Assembly: GCA_034440575.1 (NCBI GenBank)
Contig: JAOTOL010001502.1
Span: 930,001-994,000 of the forward strand
Length of the DNA stretch: 64,000 bases
Direction of reading: 5' to 3'
From: Imbricaverruca yamaguchii
Taxonomy: Eukaryota > Arthropoda > Thecostraca > Neoverrucidae
A program made the position numbers and the translations under genes. Below the pieces are notes generated by a model that worked only from the letters and a program-made list of their open reading frames with translations, was not told where the DNA came from and searched no databases. Below, in pieces: positions 34,881-45,544 of this stretch (its first letter is position 1; every line of letters starts with the position of its first letter).

Positions 34881-36386
34881 GTGAATGGCCAGCAGGCCGT
34901 CAGCCGGTGACACGTCAGCAGTCCATTGCCCCAATGGGATGGCTTTGTGGTGGTGTCCGAGATGGTCCTGTGGTGGTGTTCGCAGACAGACTTCAGTCCA
35001 TCTGTGGCGTGGATCACCAGACATGGACACAGTGGGACGGTCGAAGAACATGTTCGGCCATTTTGGCTGCCGACACGGCTGCAGGTGGTGAGGGCCTGCA
35101 GAGGGCCTCCTTGCGGAACGACCGCAGGAGGCCCTCTTTTGGGTGTGGGAACTGAAAGGTGGGCAAAACGGAAAGGTGACATTAGTTGATGAGAAACCCC
35201 GATAACCTGCCTTAGCTGGCGGCACACCTGCTCAGAAATCCGAGTTTTGTATCGTGTGCGGGTGTGCTTCAAGCCGGCTTGAAGTGTTCAAAGTGTGCCG
35301 ACAAATGTGATCTGACGGATGTTGTTTAGCTGGGCTATAGTTATATTTTTTTAAATACATTATCATTCCAGTTTTTAGTTTTGAATCGGTAGCTTTCAAG
35401 AACGACACGATTCCCTTTATCAGCCTTCATGTTGTATCGATCGCTACAGCTAAGAGCATAATAATAACGTACGAGCCCAACTCATGATCCAACCATCACG
35501 CCTACAGTTCCACAACCCGGTGGAACTATCTCCACGCGCATCAATAGTTTGCAAGACATTTACTTCAGTCATTTTGTAACAGGCCACCCACTGTAAACCA
35601 TTATTCGTATGATGAAAAAGGAATCCCAGGTTTGGAGCTCCTTAGTTTTTTTTTGTGGCTTCGTCTGAGAGATCCCTATTTAGGCTTACTATTCCTCAGT
35701 CGGTTTTATAGGTCAGAATGTCGAAGCCCTCCAAAGATACCTCCCTGTTTCTAATACGTGTTTTGAACTGTCAACATTGTGTTAGAACCAGAACACACCG
35801 TCTGTTGGTCAGGTGTTGGATTTTTCGTCCATGAAACGGACTGCAGAAAAGGGTAGATGAAGGATAGTTTTTTCATCGCCAAAACGAAACGAGAAATGCA
35901 CCAGGCCTGATATCCTATCAGTCATGTTTACGACACGTTGCATCAGCTTGGAAGACCACTGAATGACAAACGTATAATTGGCATGGGCGTGTATCACGTT
36001 CGACGTCCACATTGTGTGCTTAGTTGTGACGTCACTTTGGAGTGCGCTGGTCTCGACTCCGACTTTCCAGTCGTGCGATCCCTGCTTGCACAACTGAAAA
36101 ATGTCTAATGAAGAAGACGTGTGTGCCATATGTGGTTGCGGGCCCAAATAATCAATTCTGGTAGAAATCCCCTAAAGCCCAAATAGCTAACAGATTTAGT
36201 TGCCGCGAAGGGGGGGGGGGGCAGACCCGTGCCGCGCGTCGTGGCGAGAATTCCGCAGAGAAGCATCTGGTGTTGCCAGCTGATAACACGTGTAACGTCC
36301 ACTATTTGGGCCACGACCGCTCCGATAATACATGTAGCGGACGTGGCTCGTGTAAATTGTGGCAATCCCGCCATCTAATAAAACAG
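34881..36386. other. Unassigned intron
   Basis: Overlapping open frames at 34865-35272 on both strands lack recognisable motifs. AAAGCCCAAATAGCTAA at about 36176-36192 and GGGCCCAAATAATCAATT at about 36139-36156 resemble LINE tails in the opposite orientation but lack a clear hairpin. Confidence 0.35.
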
Positions 36387-36536
36387 GATGACTTAAGTAG
36401 TAGATGTACCCAGCGCCATCGATGAATGCGGCATGATTACTTGGGTTGTTGTTTGGGCTTCATGGCGCCCAGATAATCGAGTACTCATGTTGCATTTATA
36501 GATGGCGCTGGGCACACCTGCTGTTTGAGTCATTCT
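36387..36536. mobile_element. Foldback (long inverted repeat) element
   Basis: Arms of about 56 bp: 36387-36443 and 36480-36536 are inverted copies at roughly three-quarters identity, with the identical core CCCAGCGCCATC at both arms (plus strand CCCAGCGCCATC and GATGGCGCTGGG). The loop holds TGGGTTGTTGTTTGGGCTTC, then ATGGCGCCCA, a truncated form of the LINE 3' hairpin. No coding capacity. It is likely a foldback-type non-autonomous DNA element. Confidence 0.7.
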
Positions 36537-36733
36537 TACGTATGACAAGTGTCCCCGGCTGCTGTTCAGGACGTCGGCGGAGCTGTGTGCGGCCACGCTG
36601 ATTCTGCCCTGCCCAGCCCACGCTAATAGCTGTCACGCTGAGTGAACGACGCGCTTCTCACATTTCTTCCACTCTCCTGAGCAGCTTTGAACTAATATAT
36701 AATGGCTGATTTTTTAGTGAGGCTTGCTTGTTT

Positions 36734-36940
36734 GCCGCCCCGGTAGCTCAGTTGGTTAGAGCGCTGGCCTGCACTGGTCTCCACTGTCCTGGCAACACAG
36801 GGTCGAGTCGCTTCGCGCGCTCGCATTTAACCCCCAGGTAGGAGTGTCAGTTGGAGCTGGCCCAGTAAGGCCGGGGACGAGCTACCAGGGCGGCTGTATC
36901 GGCGCATTGGCCGCGCGTTAAACTTTCGGTCAAAATTCCG
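36734..36940 (+). mobile_element. tRNA-derived SINE or tRNA pseudogene
   Basis: GCCGCCCCGGTAGCTCAGTT followed by GGTTAGAGCGCTGGCCT is a tRNA 5' half with a sound A box (TAGCTCAGTTGG, 36743-36754). GGTCGAGTC at 36801-36809 is the B box. The anticodon stem does not fold and the 3' half has no tRNA acceptor match. The downstream GC-rich stretch may be the SINE body; no second copy is in the window, so the right end is a guess. Confidence 0.6.
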
Positions 36941-37954
36941 TCGTTGAACTTAAATTCATGGATCGGGTGGTGGGGCCATGGCTCACGGAACAAGCTCTGC
37001 TTAGTAATAAAGTCCTGGTTCATAAAATCCACCCCAGCAATAACTCAGATTATAAAAAAAAACTTGTCTAGCTGCACCGGTCGGCCCGACCAGACCCGAA
37101 ACCAGACCGATCATAGGAATCGGATGGCTCTGTAAGATATCCAACCCGACATCAGGATGACAATGGCACGCGCATGGCTGCGGAAGTGTATTTTTAACGA
37201 AGAATTCAATAAAATATACTGTCAAAAGCACTGAAAATATCTGTTGTTCCTTCAATATTTAGAATGTGTCTCATGGCATCTATCGTTCGTTTCGCCGTGA
37301 TCGCCATGCTGCGACAAATCGTTTATAGTCCTCATATTTTGAATATAACTCGTTGACCGGTGGTGACGACGAGACGGTGGCAGCCCAGTATGCTGTGCAT
37401 TGGCTGCGAGTAAGAGTGCCAGCGCTGTACCACGGTACTACTAATTACGGTGACAGCTGTACTGCCCGGGCCGCTGTGGTCAGTTGTCACGGCAATACCG
37501 CCTAGCAACGTGTTGGTGACTCAATTCGCGATTTATTCTTTAGGATAAATAATGTTCATAGCACATGGTATGCACACCCCGCGACAAGTGTCCCCTCCAG
37601 ACAAGTTGCAGACGAAACGCCGGATACACGTGTTCGGTAAATCATACATAGGACAATAAGCTGTTACCGTCGGTAGCCACTGCGGCCGCGGACATTTCAT
37701 GTCGGACCAACACGTACGTGGAGCGGTGCTGCGGATGACTGTGCGGCACACAATCGAAAATTGCACTCGTCAACGTCGGTGGGGTCCGACATGACCTCGT
37801 GTTGCCTCACGCGTTGGTTCCGGTCGGTTCGGCCGTGCTGGTCGGCTGGTGTGATTGTGGGCCGCCCATCTTGGCGGCGTGAAGCACCAGCGTCGCTTCG
37901 TGTTGGCTCCACGTTGGGATCATGCGCCGCCGGCCCTTCACATGGGCCTGACCT
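36941..37954. other. Unassigned intron
   Basis: No exon, repeat or RNA gene is recognised. Confidence 0.35.
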
Positions 37955-38515
37955 GACTGCCGGCCCGCTGACATGGAGCCTGACCATGTACTGCCGGCCG
38001 CGACATGAGCCGGACCATGTACTACCGACCCGCTGACATGGAGCCGGACCAACTACCGACCCGTTGACATGGAGCCGGACCATGTACTGCCGGCCGCTGA
38101 CATGGAGCCCCCATTATGCCGGCCGCTGCATGGAGCCGGACCATGTACTGCCGGCCCACTGACATGGAGCCGGACCATGTACTACCGACCCGCTGACATG
38201 GAGCCGGACCATGTACTACCACCCGCTGGCATGGGCCGGACCTGTACTGCCGGCCCGCTGACATGGAGCCCGACGTACTACCCCCGCTGGATGGGCCGGA
38301 CCATGTACTACCGACCCGCTGACTGGGCCGGACCCTGCCGCCCGCTGACATGGGCCGGACCATGTACTGCCGGCCCGCTGACATGGGCCCGACCATGTAC
38401 TGCCGGCCCGCTGAATGGAGCCGGACCATGTACTGCCGGCCCGCTGACATGGAGCCGGACCACACTGCCGGCCCGCTGACATGGAGCCCGACCATGTACT
38501 GCCGGCCGGCTCATG
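37955..38515. repeat. Minisatellite with 34-bp unit
   Basis: About fifteen imperfect units built from CCGGCCCGCTGACATGGAGC followed by CGGACCATGTACTG (34 bp together). Units vary by short deletions. Open frames on both strands across it (His/Arg/Gly-rich) are artefacts of the periodicity. Confidence 0.93.
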
Positions 38516-39477
38516 GACGAGGCGGTACCGTTCGCGCCATGTACTCGGCTTGCCCCAGGTCACGGTATGTACCGGTACCGGACCATGTGCTGCAACAAGA
38601 GTGGCGCATCACGCACGTCCGGACCACCACGCGCACCACTCGATTACAGGTGGCAAGGCTGATCCGAACGTAACGTGTCGCCAGTGCGGTTTCAAATGAA
38701 CAGCCGCGTTGGTGAGTGCGTTACATATCAGCAGCACTGGCTGAAATGTTCAGTTTCTTAGTTAGAATGCCGTTGGTGACATCTCGCACGAGTTTCTGTC
38801 ATATGGTCACACTTTAAGCATGAGTAGTGTTTTGACGTATGCTTTGTCGACTGACGCCTAAACTCGGTGGGCACGTAAAAATCATGAAATTGGCGCCGGT
38901 GTTCAATAAAAATTGCGTTTATACGCGGTTGCCAACAATGGTAAACAACATTAAAGCCAGTACCTGCACTTTATAATATTTAGAACGACGCACTTCGCGG
39001 GTTATTGCTGCACCCTGCAAAACCGATGCCAGCACATTAATAATGCAAGCAAAGTCGAAGTCAACGGTTAAGACGAAAGCTGGCAGCATAGCCCTGAATC
39101 CGCTATGTATGAATCGTACGGCTCCCTCTGTGGCAGCCCGTGGATAGATAGACACCGGACCACTGGAGGTCACAACTGGGTGGCCGGAATGATGACACCG
39201 GGTCACTGGGTCTTGTTTTAGGTGATTTTAAGATTGTGGCATACTGTTGTAGCAAAAAAATTACGTGTGGGTTGGGTGGCTCACTAACATCTTAAGCCTC
39301 CCATAGACTGGTCTCTTACCTCGCTCTAATTATCCTAAATATGTCTTTGGCCGTTGCACAAACGAACTAACCTTCGTTAGGGTTAAAATCAAAAGTTTGA
39401 ATTATGTTGCTCCTACCCCGGGAAACTGTTCATATACATGCAAAAACCGCGTAGGTTTTTTTTCTTCAAAATCGGCT
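38516..39477. other. Unassigned intron
   Basis: Nothing recognised. Confidence 0.35.
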
Positions 39478-42041
39478 CGTGTGAAGATGTTGCACATCGA
39501 AGTTGATTTTTTACTCTACCCCAGTGTTTTACCACAGTGCCATATGACGTTGAAATTTTTACTTTACCACAGTAAGTACACCAGTGTACTTAGGCAGTAT
39601 CGGTATTGCATTAACCTAGCCCCTCTCTTCTTTTTCTCAGATTATTATGGCTACACGTAGCAAAGATTTCCTTGTTGTACCCGAGCTAGAGCTGGTGGGG
39701 TCCAAACTTCCATCCAACGGCGATGTCTTAGCCGTTATTCTGCACAACTTACATTTGAAGAAGACGTCGCTCCGTGATGTGACGCTTGTCGTTGCTCCCA
39801 TGGTGGCGCGATACTGGAGCATGACTCGGATTCCCATGATGAGGAAGGACAACGTGGTGACGAAAATGGAGAAGCTGCATCGGGAGTACGAGCTCCTGAA
39901 GAAGGGGAAGCATCGACGCTCGGTGCCGCAGGTGGCCAAGGAGGAGGCGTTCATGGTCGTCTTGGAGAATCTCTTCGACGTGGCCCACGCAGACGCCTTG
40001 AAGACGATGACAAATGCGGATGATAAGGCGTTTCTGCTTGCCCAACGCGAACCAGGCCGACGGGGGAGGATGGGGAATATGGATACTGTCCTTGCTGGAC
40101 AAGAAGCTCGACGATGCTAGAGAACAGATAGAGAGAGAGCTGGAGCAACAGAGGCGCGCGCAAGAAGAGGCAACGTCTTCGTCCGCAGTGGTTGAGCTGG
40201 AGTCCTCCACCAGTTCCAGCGCATCTGATCCAGAGTCGTCTGCTGAAGCTGCCGAAGTCCGTGATGCTGTTGGCGGAGCGAGTCCGCGGAAACGGATCCG
40301 GAGAGCCACCACCAACATGATCAGTCCAGCTCTTGCGGCAACGTTGGACAGGACGAAGATGACGGATCGATCGGCCGTTCACGTCCTGACTACGACTGCT
40401 AGTGTTCTCGGACGCGATGTCAAGGAGCTAAACATCAACCGCTCTTCCATCCGCCGTCATCGGAGAAAGCACCGGGAAGCACTGGCCTCCAAGCTCAAGG
40501 AATAGTTCCAAGCGGACACTCCGCTTGTTGTCCATTGGGATGCCAAGCTGATGCCTGACCTAACCACCAAAGACCATGTGGACAGGCTTCCCATTCTTGT
40601 TACAGGGAAGGGAACATCTCAGCTACTGAGTGTTGCCAAGCTTGCCAGCGGGACGGGACACGACATCGCTCGCGCCGTGGTGTCCGCTCTGGGGGAATGG
40701 AGAGTTGCAGATCAGGTGGCCGGACTGTCGTTCGACACCACGGCTGCGAACACTGGCAGGAACAATGGCGCCTGTGTGCTCATCGAACAACAGCTCGAGA
40801 AGGACATGCTTCACTTTGCCTGCCGACACCATATCCTGGAAGTCATGGTTCAAGCCGTCTTCACCCATCTCCTCGGAGCCTCCTCTTCCCCCGATGTCCT
40901 CCTCTTCAAACGCTTCCAGACCTACTGGGAGAACATTGACCGCGAAGCCTTCACCACAGGGATGCAGAGTGCAGAGGTAGCCACTCTTCTGCAGGACATG
41001 AAGGACGAAGGCGTGGGCTTGGCAATGCAAGTCCTTCAGGATCGCAGTGACTTGCGTGATGATTACAAGGAGCTGGTAGAGCTTGTCATCATCTTCCTTG
41101 GCGGGGTTCCTGCTCGCGTCGTCCGGTTTCGAGCTCCTGGACCAATGCATCAGGCACGTTGGATGAGTAAGATCATCTATTCGTTCAAGGTATGGATGTT
41201 TCGCGATCAATTCTCCCTCAAGAAGAGAGAAGAGAACGCACTGATGAAGATGTGCGTCTTCTCTGTGAGAGTGTACGCAATGGCGTGGATGAAGGCAGGG
41301 TTCCCCGCTCAAGCTCCTCGGCTCGATCTGGACCTACTGAAGGCTCTGGACACGTACGGAAAGATTGACACCGAGGTGGGGAACGTTGCCTTGAAGAAAC
41401 TCTCCAACCACCTCTGGTACCTGTCGGAGGAGCTGGTTGGGCTCGCCTTTTTCGACCCTGAAGTCTCCGTTGACAGGAAGAAAGCGATGGCGATGGCTAC
41501 AAGGCAAGAGAGCGGTGAGAGGGAGGAGTCAGCTCCGAAGAGGGTCATGTTGCCGAAGAAATCTATCCGCAGTGTCCATCTTGAAGATTTCGTCACGGAT
41601 CGAACGCTCGGCTTCTTCGAGAAGCTCAACCTGGACAAGTCGTTCCTGGACTTCCCCCCGGAGACGTGGGAGGAACGAGAGCCGTTCAAAGCGGCGGCAG
41701 CAGTGGTCCACAAGCTGGCGGTGGTCAACGACCATGCGGAACGTGGAGTGGCCCTCATCAATGAATACAACCGGTCGCTGACCAAGGATGAGGAGCAGCT
41801 TCAGTTCCACCTCCAGGTAGTGGCGGCCCAACGGAAGCAGTTTCAGGAAACAAAAAAGACGACACTTGCCCAGACCAGGCAACAATGAGTGGTTTGGCCC
41901 CCACGATTGAGCGGATAATACTCCCGAGCAGTGTGTACACTCCTGCGGGAGGGGGACCTGGAGCCAGATATTGCGTATATTTACGAGGTCGATGTGCAAC
42001 ATGTTATTACGATCGGATTTGAACAAAACTTTCTTCACACG
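39478..42041 (+). mobile_element. Candidate cut-and-paste DNA transposon
   Basis: It surrounds the transposase-like pseudogene at 39647-41885. CGTGTGAAGA followed at once by TGTTGCACATCGA (39478-39500) is mirrored on the right: the same two blocks occur inverted at 42041-42032 and 42001-41989, separated there by 30 bp. They could be subterminal inverted repeats, with the true ends outside. No target-site duplication was identified. Confidence 0.5.
39647..41888 (+). pseudogene. DDE-type transposase-like protein, recently broken
   Basis: The coding region spans three open frames. ORF1 (39647-40120) starts MATRSKDFLVVPELEL. A frameshift near 40085-40110 leads to the frame of ORF2 (40014-40505), with an acidic Ser/Glu region and basic PRKRIRR, which ends at a single in-frame TAG (40503-40505). 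The same frame resumes and runs to 41888. The last part has SFDTTAANTGRNNGACVLIE (D62 of that frame), FACRHHILEV (C91, CxxH) and VVNDHAERGVALINEYN near the C-terminus. D, CxxH and late E resemble hAT-like catalytic cores; the superfamily is not assigned. Only two lesions suggest recent decay. The 60-70 residue upstream and downstream blocks are intact. Confidence 0.65.
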
Positions 42042-42126
42042 TTTTTTGCTCCCAAAGGAACAATTCCCAGGGGTAGGAAGAAGTACTTTCCTGTGTTTAT
42101 TTGTTCCCTATATACTAAGAACCACT

Positions 42127-43760
42127 CTACTGGGGGACTCCACTAAGAACATTTTGCCATGATGACTTTGTACCATTTAGCATCACTCTTTGCTGTCTAT
42201 CTGAAAGCCACAACTCTATCCATTTTAAGATGCTACCTGCAATACCATGGTACTGAAGCTGTATCATTAACCGTTTATGGGGTACCTTGTCAAAGGCCTT
42301 ACTAAAGTCAAGATACGCTACATCAACCTGATTTCCCTGACCAAATTGTTCTGTGGCGAAGTTCAAAACGTCCAAGAGATTTGTGAGACACGATCGTCCT
42401 TTTCTAAACCCATGCTGAGTATCTTGAATCAATCTGCTACCTTCAAGATAACTAACTATTCTATCCTCGATAATTGATTCGAGTACCTTGCAGACTAGGG
42501 ATGTGAGACCTACTGGCCTATAGTTTTCAACTCTCCCTCTTTCTCCTTTCTTGAAAATAGGAACTACATTTGCCCTTTTCCAATCGGTTGGAATTTCATT
42601 TTGTGAAACTGATCTACAAAATATTATACTAAGTGGAAATGCCAGTTCCTTTTCAGTTTCCAGCAACACCCTAGCATAAATATCATCAGGTCCTGCTGCC
42701 TTGTTTGGCTTTATTTTCCTGATATGATTGCAAACAACATCACTATCAATGAAATCAACATCATTTGTCAGATCACATGTCACTGAACTACGGTGTACTG
42801 TCGGCAGATTGGTCATATCTTCCAATGTAAACACTGATTTAAACTGCTTGCTCAGCTCCTCAACCATCTCACTATCCTCACCCAATGTAGTCCCGTTTAC
42901 TTCCAGTGGACCAATTGTGCTAGAAACTTTACTTAGCTTGTAGAAACTAAGGAACTTTTTACTGTCCCCATTACTGTTTCCAGCTAAATCCAGTTCTTTT
43001 GCTCGCTTTGCTGCTCTGGTTTCTTGCTTCAGTGTCTAGCTTTTCGATATGCCTTTAGATTAACGGCATTTGAGGCTTCTTTAAAGACTCTAAATGCAGT
43101 TTTCTTAGACTTAATTGCTTTTATCAAGTCTGGTGTAAGCCATGATGGCTTCCCTACCCTTCTTTTGCGTCTTTGCTTGTGGGGGCATGTCTAATCTGAA
43201 TTTCCTTCGAGTAAGATTTGAACTTTTCCCACATTTCACAGGCATTTAAATTAGAAAATTCTTCTTCCCATCTGATGGCACTTAAAGCCGCTCTCATGCA
43301 GTCAAAGTCTGGCCTGTTGAAATTTGGAACCTTTACCAAATTATTCTCCATAATTTCCCCTACATGTGCCTTGAATCTAACTATGTTATGGTCACTTCTT
43401 CCCAGAGTTTCTCCTACAGTCAAGTCTTGAACCAAGTCACTTAACTCCGAGAATATAAGGTCCAAGAATGAGCCATGCCTGGTAGGTTCCGACACAAACT
43501 GGTGTAAGAACAGGTCCTCTTCAAGGCATTTCCTAAACATTTTGCATGGTGGGAGCCAACACCAGCATTTTCATAACCTTTTAGATTAAAGTCACAAAGA
43601 ATAAGGCAGTTCCTCTGAAAGTTTCTACTGATTTCCTCACAAATCACCTTGTCAAGCTCCAGTTGCTGAGAATGTGGCAGGGTTCCTGATCGATAGAAAG
43701 CTCCTATCCTAAGAGTATTGCTGTTGCCTTTTCCCACAGTGATTAATACCATGCATTAAT
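42127..43760 (-). pseudogene. CR1-like LINE, endonuclease to RT
   Basis: On the minus strand the endonuclease region (43752-43154: GAFYRSGTLPHSQQLE, DLFLHQFVSEPTRHGSFLDL, GRSDHNIVRFKA) leads through the linker (SAIRWEEEFSNLNACEMWEK) to a clean 252-residue RT frame (42885-42127: EDSEMVEELSKQFKSV, KPNKAAGPDDIYARVL, DWKRANVVPIFKKGERGR, QHGFRKGRSCLTNLLD, DVAYLDFSKAFDKVPHKRL, LSGVPQ). The RT stops just before the catalytic palm box. Frame breaks near 43540 and 43020. Along with 11223-12589 (+) it lets the missing parts of each be read. Confidence 0.87.
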
Positions 43761-44093
43761 ACCACACCGTTTGTTCCACAACTCCCATTTGTATTCTCCA
43801 GCTTGTTTTCTATCCATGCACTTTTTGGGCTCCAACATCAGTAGCTTCCTGTTCTCCAGCGTTTTTTTATGGGCCATTTTTTGGTGGTGGGGGGTCAAGG
43901 CCATTTTGTATTATCTGACTCGATGGACGGGAATACCTTTTTATTCTGACTCCCGGTTAGTGAACCACTTTTCCCCACATTGGTTGGCTAGCTAGCAGTC
44001 AGCTGACACAAGTGGTTGGCATCAGAAAAGCCAGAGGGGAACACTCAACAATTACTGTTATTTGCTTCTCAGAAAGCATTTATCATATTCCAT
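43761..44093. other. Unassigned intron
   Basis: Nothing recognised. Confidence 0.35.
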
Positions 44094-44384
44094 TCAGCTG
44101 CACTGGCATGCTGTCATATGACTTACCCGTTCCACAGGAGCATAGCTTGCAAACCTTGCTCCCGACTCAAAGCCATAATTTTTTACTCTGGCGTTTTGAA
44201 AACCTTCATGCTTCCTCTTGTTGTGTATCATAAAGCTGTCGGGTCTGCCATTAAAGGTGCATCCCGGATATCCACAACGCACCTTCTGTTCAGAAGGGGA
44301 AAGCTTCTCCCCAGCTCTCTTCCGCTTCGGCATAATGTGATGATCCCATCCTGTTCTCACAGCACCTTCACAAAAGAACTTCAA
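44094..44384 (-). CDS. Small ORF with a C2H2-like zinc finger
   Basis: The 96-residue frame contains HHIMPKRKRAGEKLSPSEQK, then VRCGYPGCTFNGRPDSFMIH and NKRKHEG. CGYPGC...H-NKRK-H fits C-x4-C-x11-H-x4-H, a C2H2 zinc finger, preceded by a basic patch (PKRKR). Met at about 44332 is an alternative start. It could be an exon of an unknown gene, a transposon-derived finger or chance. No partner domain was seen and there are no clear splice sites. Confidence 0.35.
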   Translation of the reverse strand: MKFFCEGAVRTGWDHHIMPKRKRAGEKLSPSEQKVRCGYPGCTFNGRPDSFMIHNKRKHEGFQNARVKNYGFESGARFASYAPVERVSHMTACQCS

Positions 44385-45011
44385 ATTTCCAGAACCGTCA
44401 ACTCGGAAGAACCGTGGTCAACTTGTCAAGGTCTTAAACCAAAGCCGGGTACAGGTCCAATTGTTGGTGTTTCCCTACATCACCTGGTTTAATTATTAAT
44501 TTTTTATCTAGACGGCGTGATATATCTTCGGTTGTAATATAATTTATCTGCATAAAATATACAGTAATAAAATATGCATGTTCTTTATAATGATGCATAA
44601 CGTCAGAATAGAGTGGCTCACTTGTGACGTCTTTTGGCAAACAGCCGCAGGTAATCCAGTTGATAGATGAAACCGTGAAAACGCACTTAACCGGAAATTG
44701 CTCGTGAGAAAGAGATGCAAAATAAACGAGGGAAGCAATAAGCGCGAGCTGAAGAAAAAATGTACAGTTGGGAATAGCCACCTTACAAATAACATGAAGC
44801 TGTACCTGATATAAATTTGTTTTATAATACAACCCTGCATTCACTCTTCCTATTTTTATCATAATCGCTCGCCCATCGTCGTTAGCAGTGTTCCGCCGCT
44901 ACATTTTGAAGATATGGCTTTAAACAAATGAAATGTGAATGGAAATGTCGTTTTCACGACTTACCAGAAACGCAAAAAATCATGTGCATCCGGCCGGCAC
45001 ACAGTTCTGAA
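44385..45011. other. Unassigned intron
   Basis: A 142-residue minus-strand frame at 44434-44862 is hydrophobic without recognisable motif and overlaps other frames; not called. Confidence 0.3.
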
Positions 45012-45091
45012 ACCCTAGCGTCTATTAGTTAGTTATTTGGGCTTTAGGGCGCATCGACCAGGGTTGATCATTCGCGCCCACCCTAGCGTCT
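45012..45091 (-). mobile_element. Solo LINE 3'-hairpin with 12-bp TSD
   Basis: ACCCTAGCGTCT occurs at 45012-45023 and 45080-45091. The 56-bp insert has the tail ATTAGTTAGTTATT, GGGCTTTAGGGCGCATCGAC, CAGGGTTGATCATTCGCGCCC. The hairpin is largely intact. Confidence 0.92.
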
Positions 45092-45295
45092 GTGTGTCGG
45101 TCAAACGCATTCCCATCAATTTCCACCATAGGCTATTTCCGGTGGAAAGTTGTCGCTGCCGAAGATTTTTGTACGACGTCAAGGAACTCCTTTACATGGA
45201 AAAAAAAACTGCATGCTTGTCTGGGGGGGGGGGGGATGGGATTGATGAGGAGCAAATTGCAATTAATTTTATGGTGATTCATCTTACTTCGAGGA

Positions 45296-45370
45296 ATTCG
45301 ACGGGTCTTATGTGTGTGTGATAGTGGTTTTAGGGCGCATCGACCATGGTTGGTCATTCGACGGGTCTTA
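45296..45370 (-). mobile_element. Solo LINE 3'-hairpin fragment with 15-bp TSD
   Basis: ATTCGACGGGTCTTA occurs at 45296-45310 and 45356-45370. The 45-bp insert has a (TG)n tail, GTGGTTTTAGGGCGCATCGA, CCATGGTTGGTC and stops within the hairpin, without the final GCGCCC. So truncation can cut into the hairpin itself. Confidence 0.92.
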
Positions 45371-45544
45371 CTTTTTCGAGAAATCCTAAATAATATTTTT
45401 TTTTCCGAAGCTCGAATCAAACCAGCAGTTTGTTTGTTCCTAGTCTCCGGGGACGAGTTTCCACCACGGAGGAATGACCCGCAGTGGAAAATTTCCACCG
45501 TCGTACGTTGTCGTGTTGGTACTTTTTTCACCTCTGCCTGTGCT
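45371..45544. other. Unassigned, may be the decayed end of LINE copy 11 ORF1
   Basis: Contains the palindrome GTGGAAAATTTCCAC near 45481-45495. No further assignment. Confidence 0.3.

Noticed and set aside
34707..35272. Overlapping 170-residue frames on the minus strand
   Set aside because: They run through the minisatellite and lack any recognisable motif.
36734..36940. Functional tRNA gene
   Set aside because: Good A and B boxes but no anticodon stem or acceptor pairing.
37955..38515. CRISPR-like array with 34-bp repeats
   Set aside because: Units are contiguous without unique spacers, in a eukaryotic intron; it is a minisatellite.
44434..44862. 142-residue minus-strand ORF as a membrane protein
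   Set aside because: Hydrophobic by AT content; no motif and overlapping alternatives.
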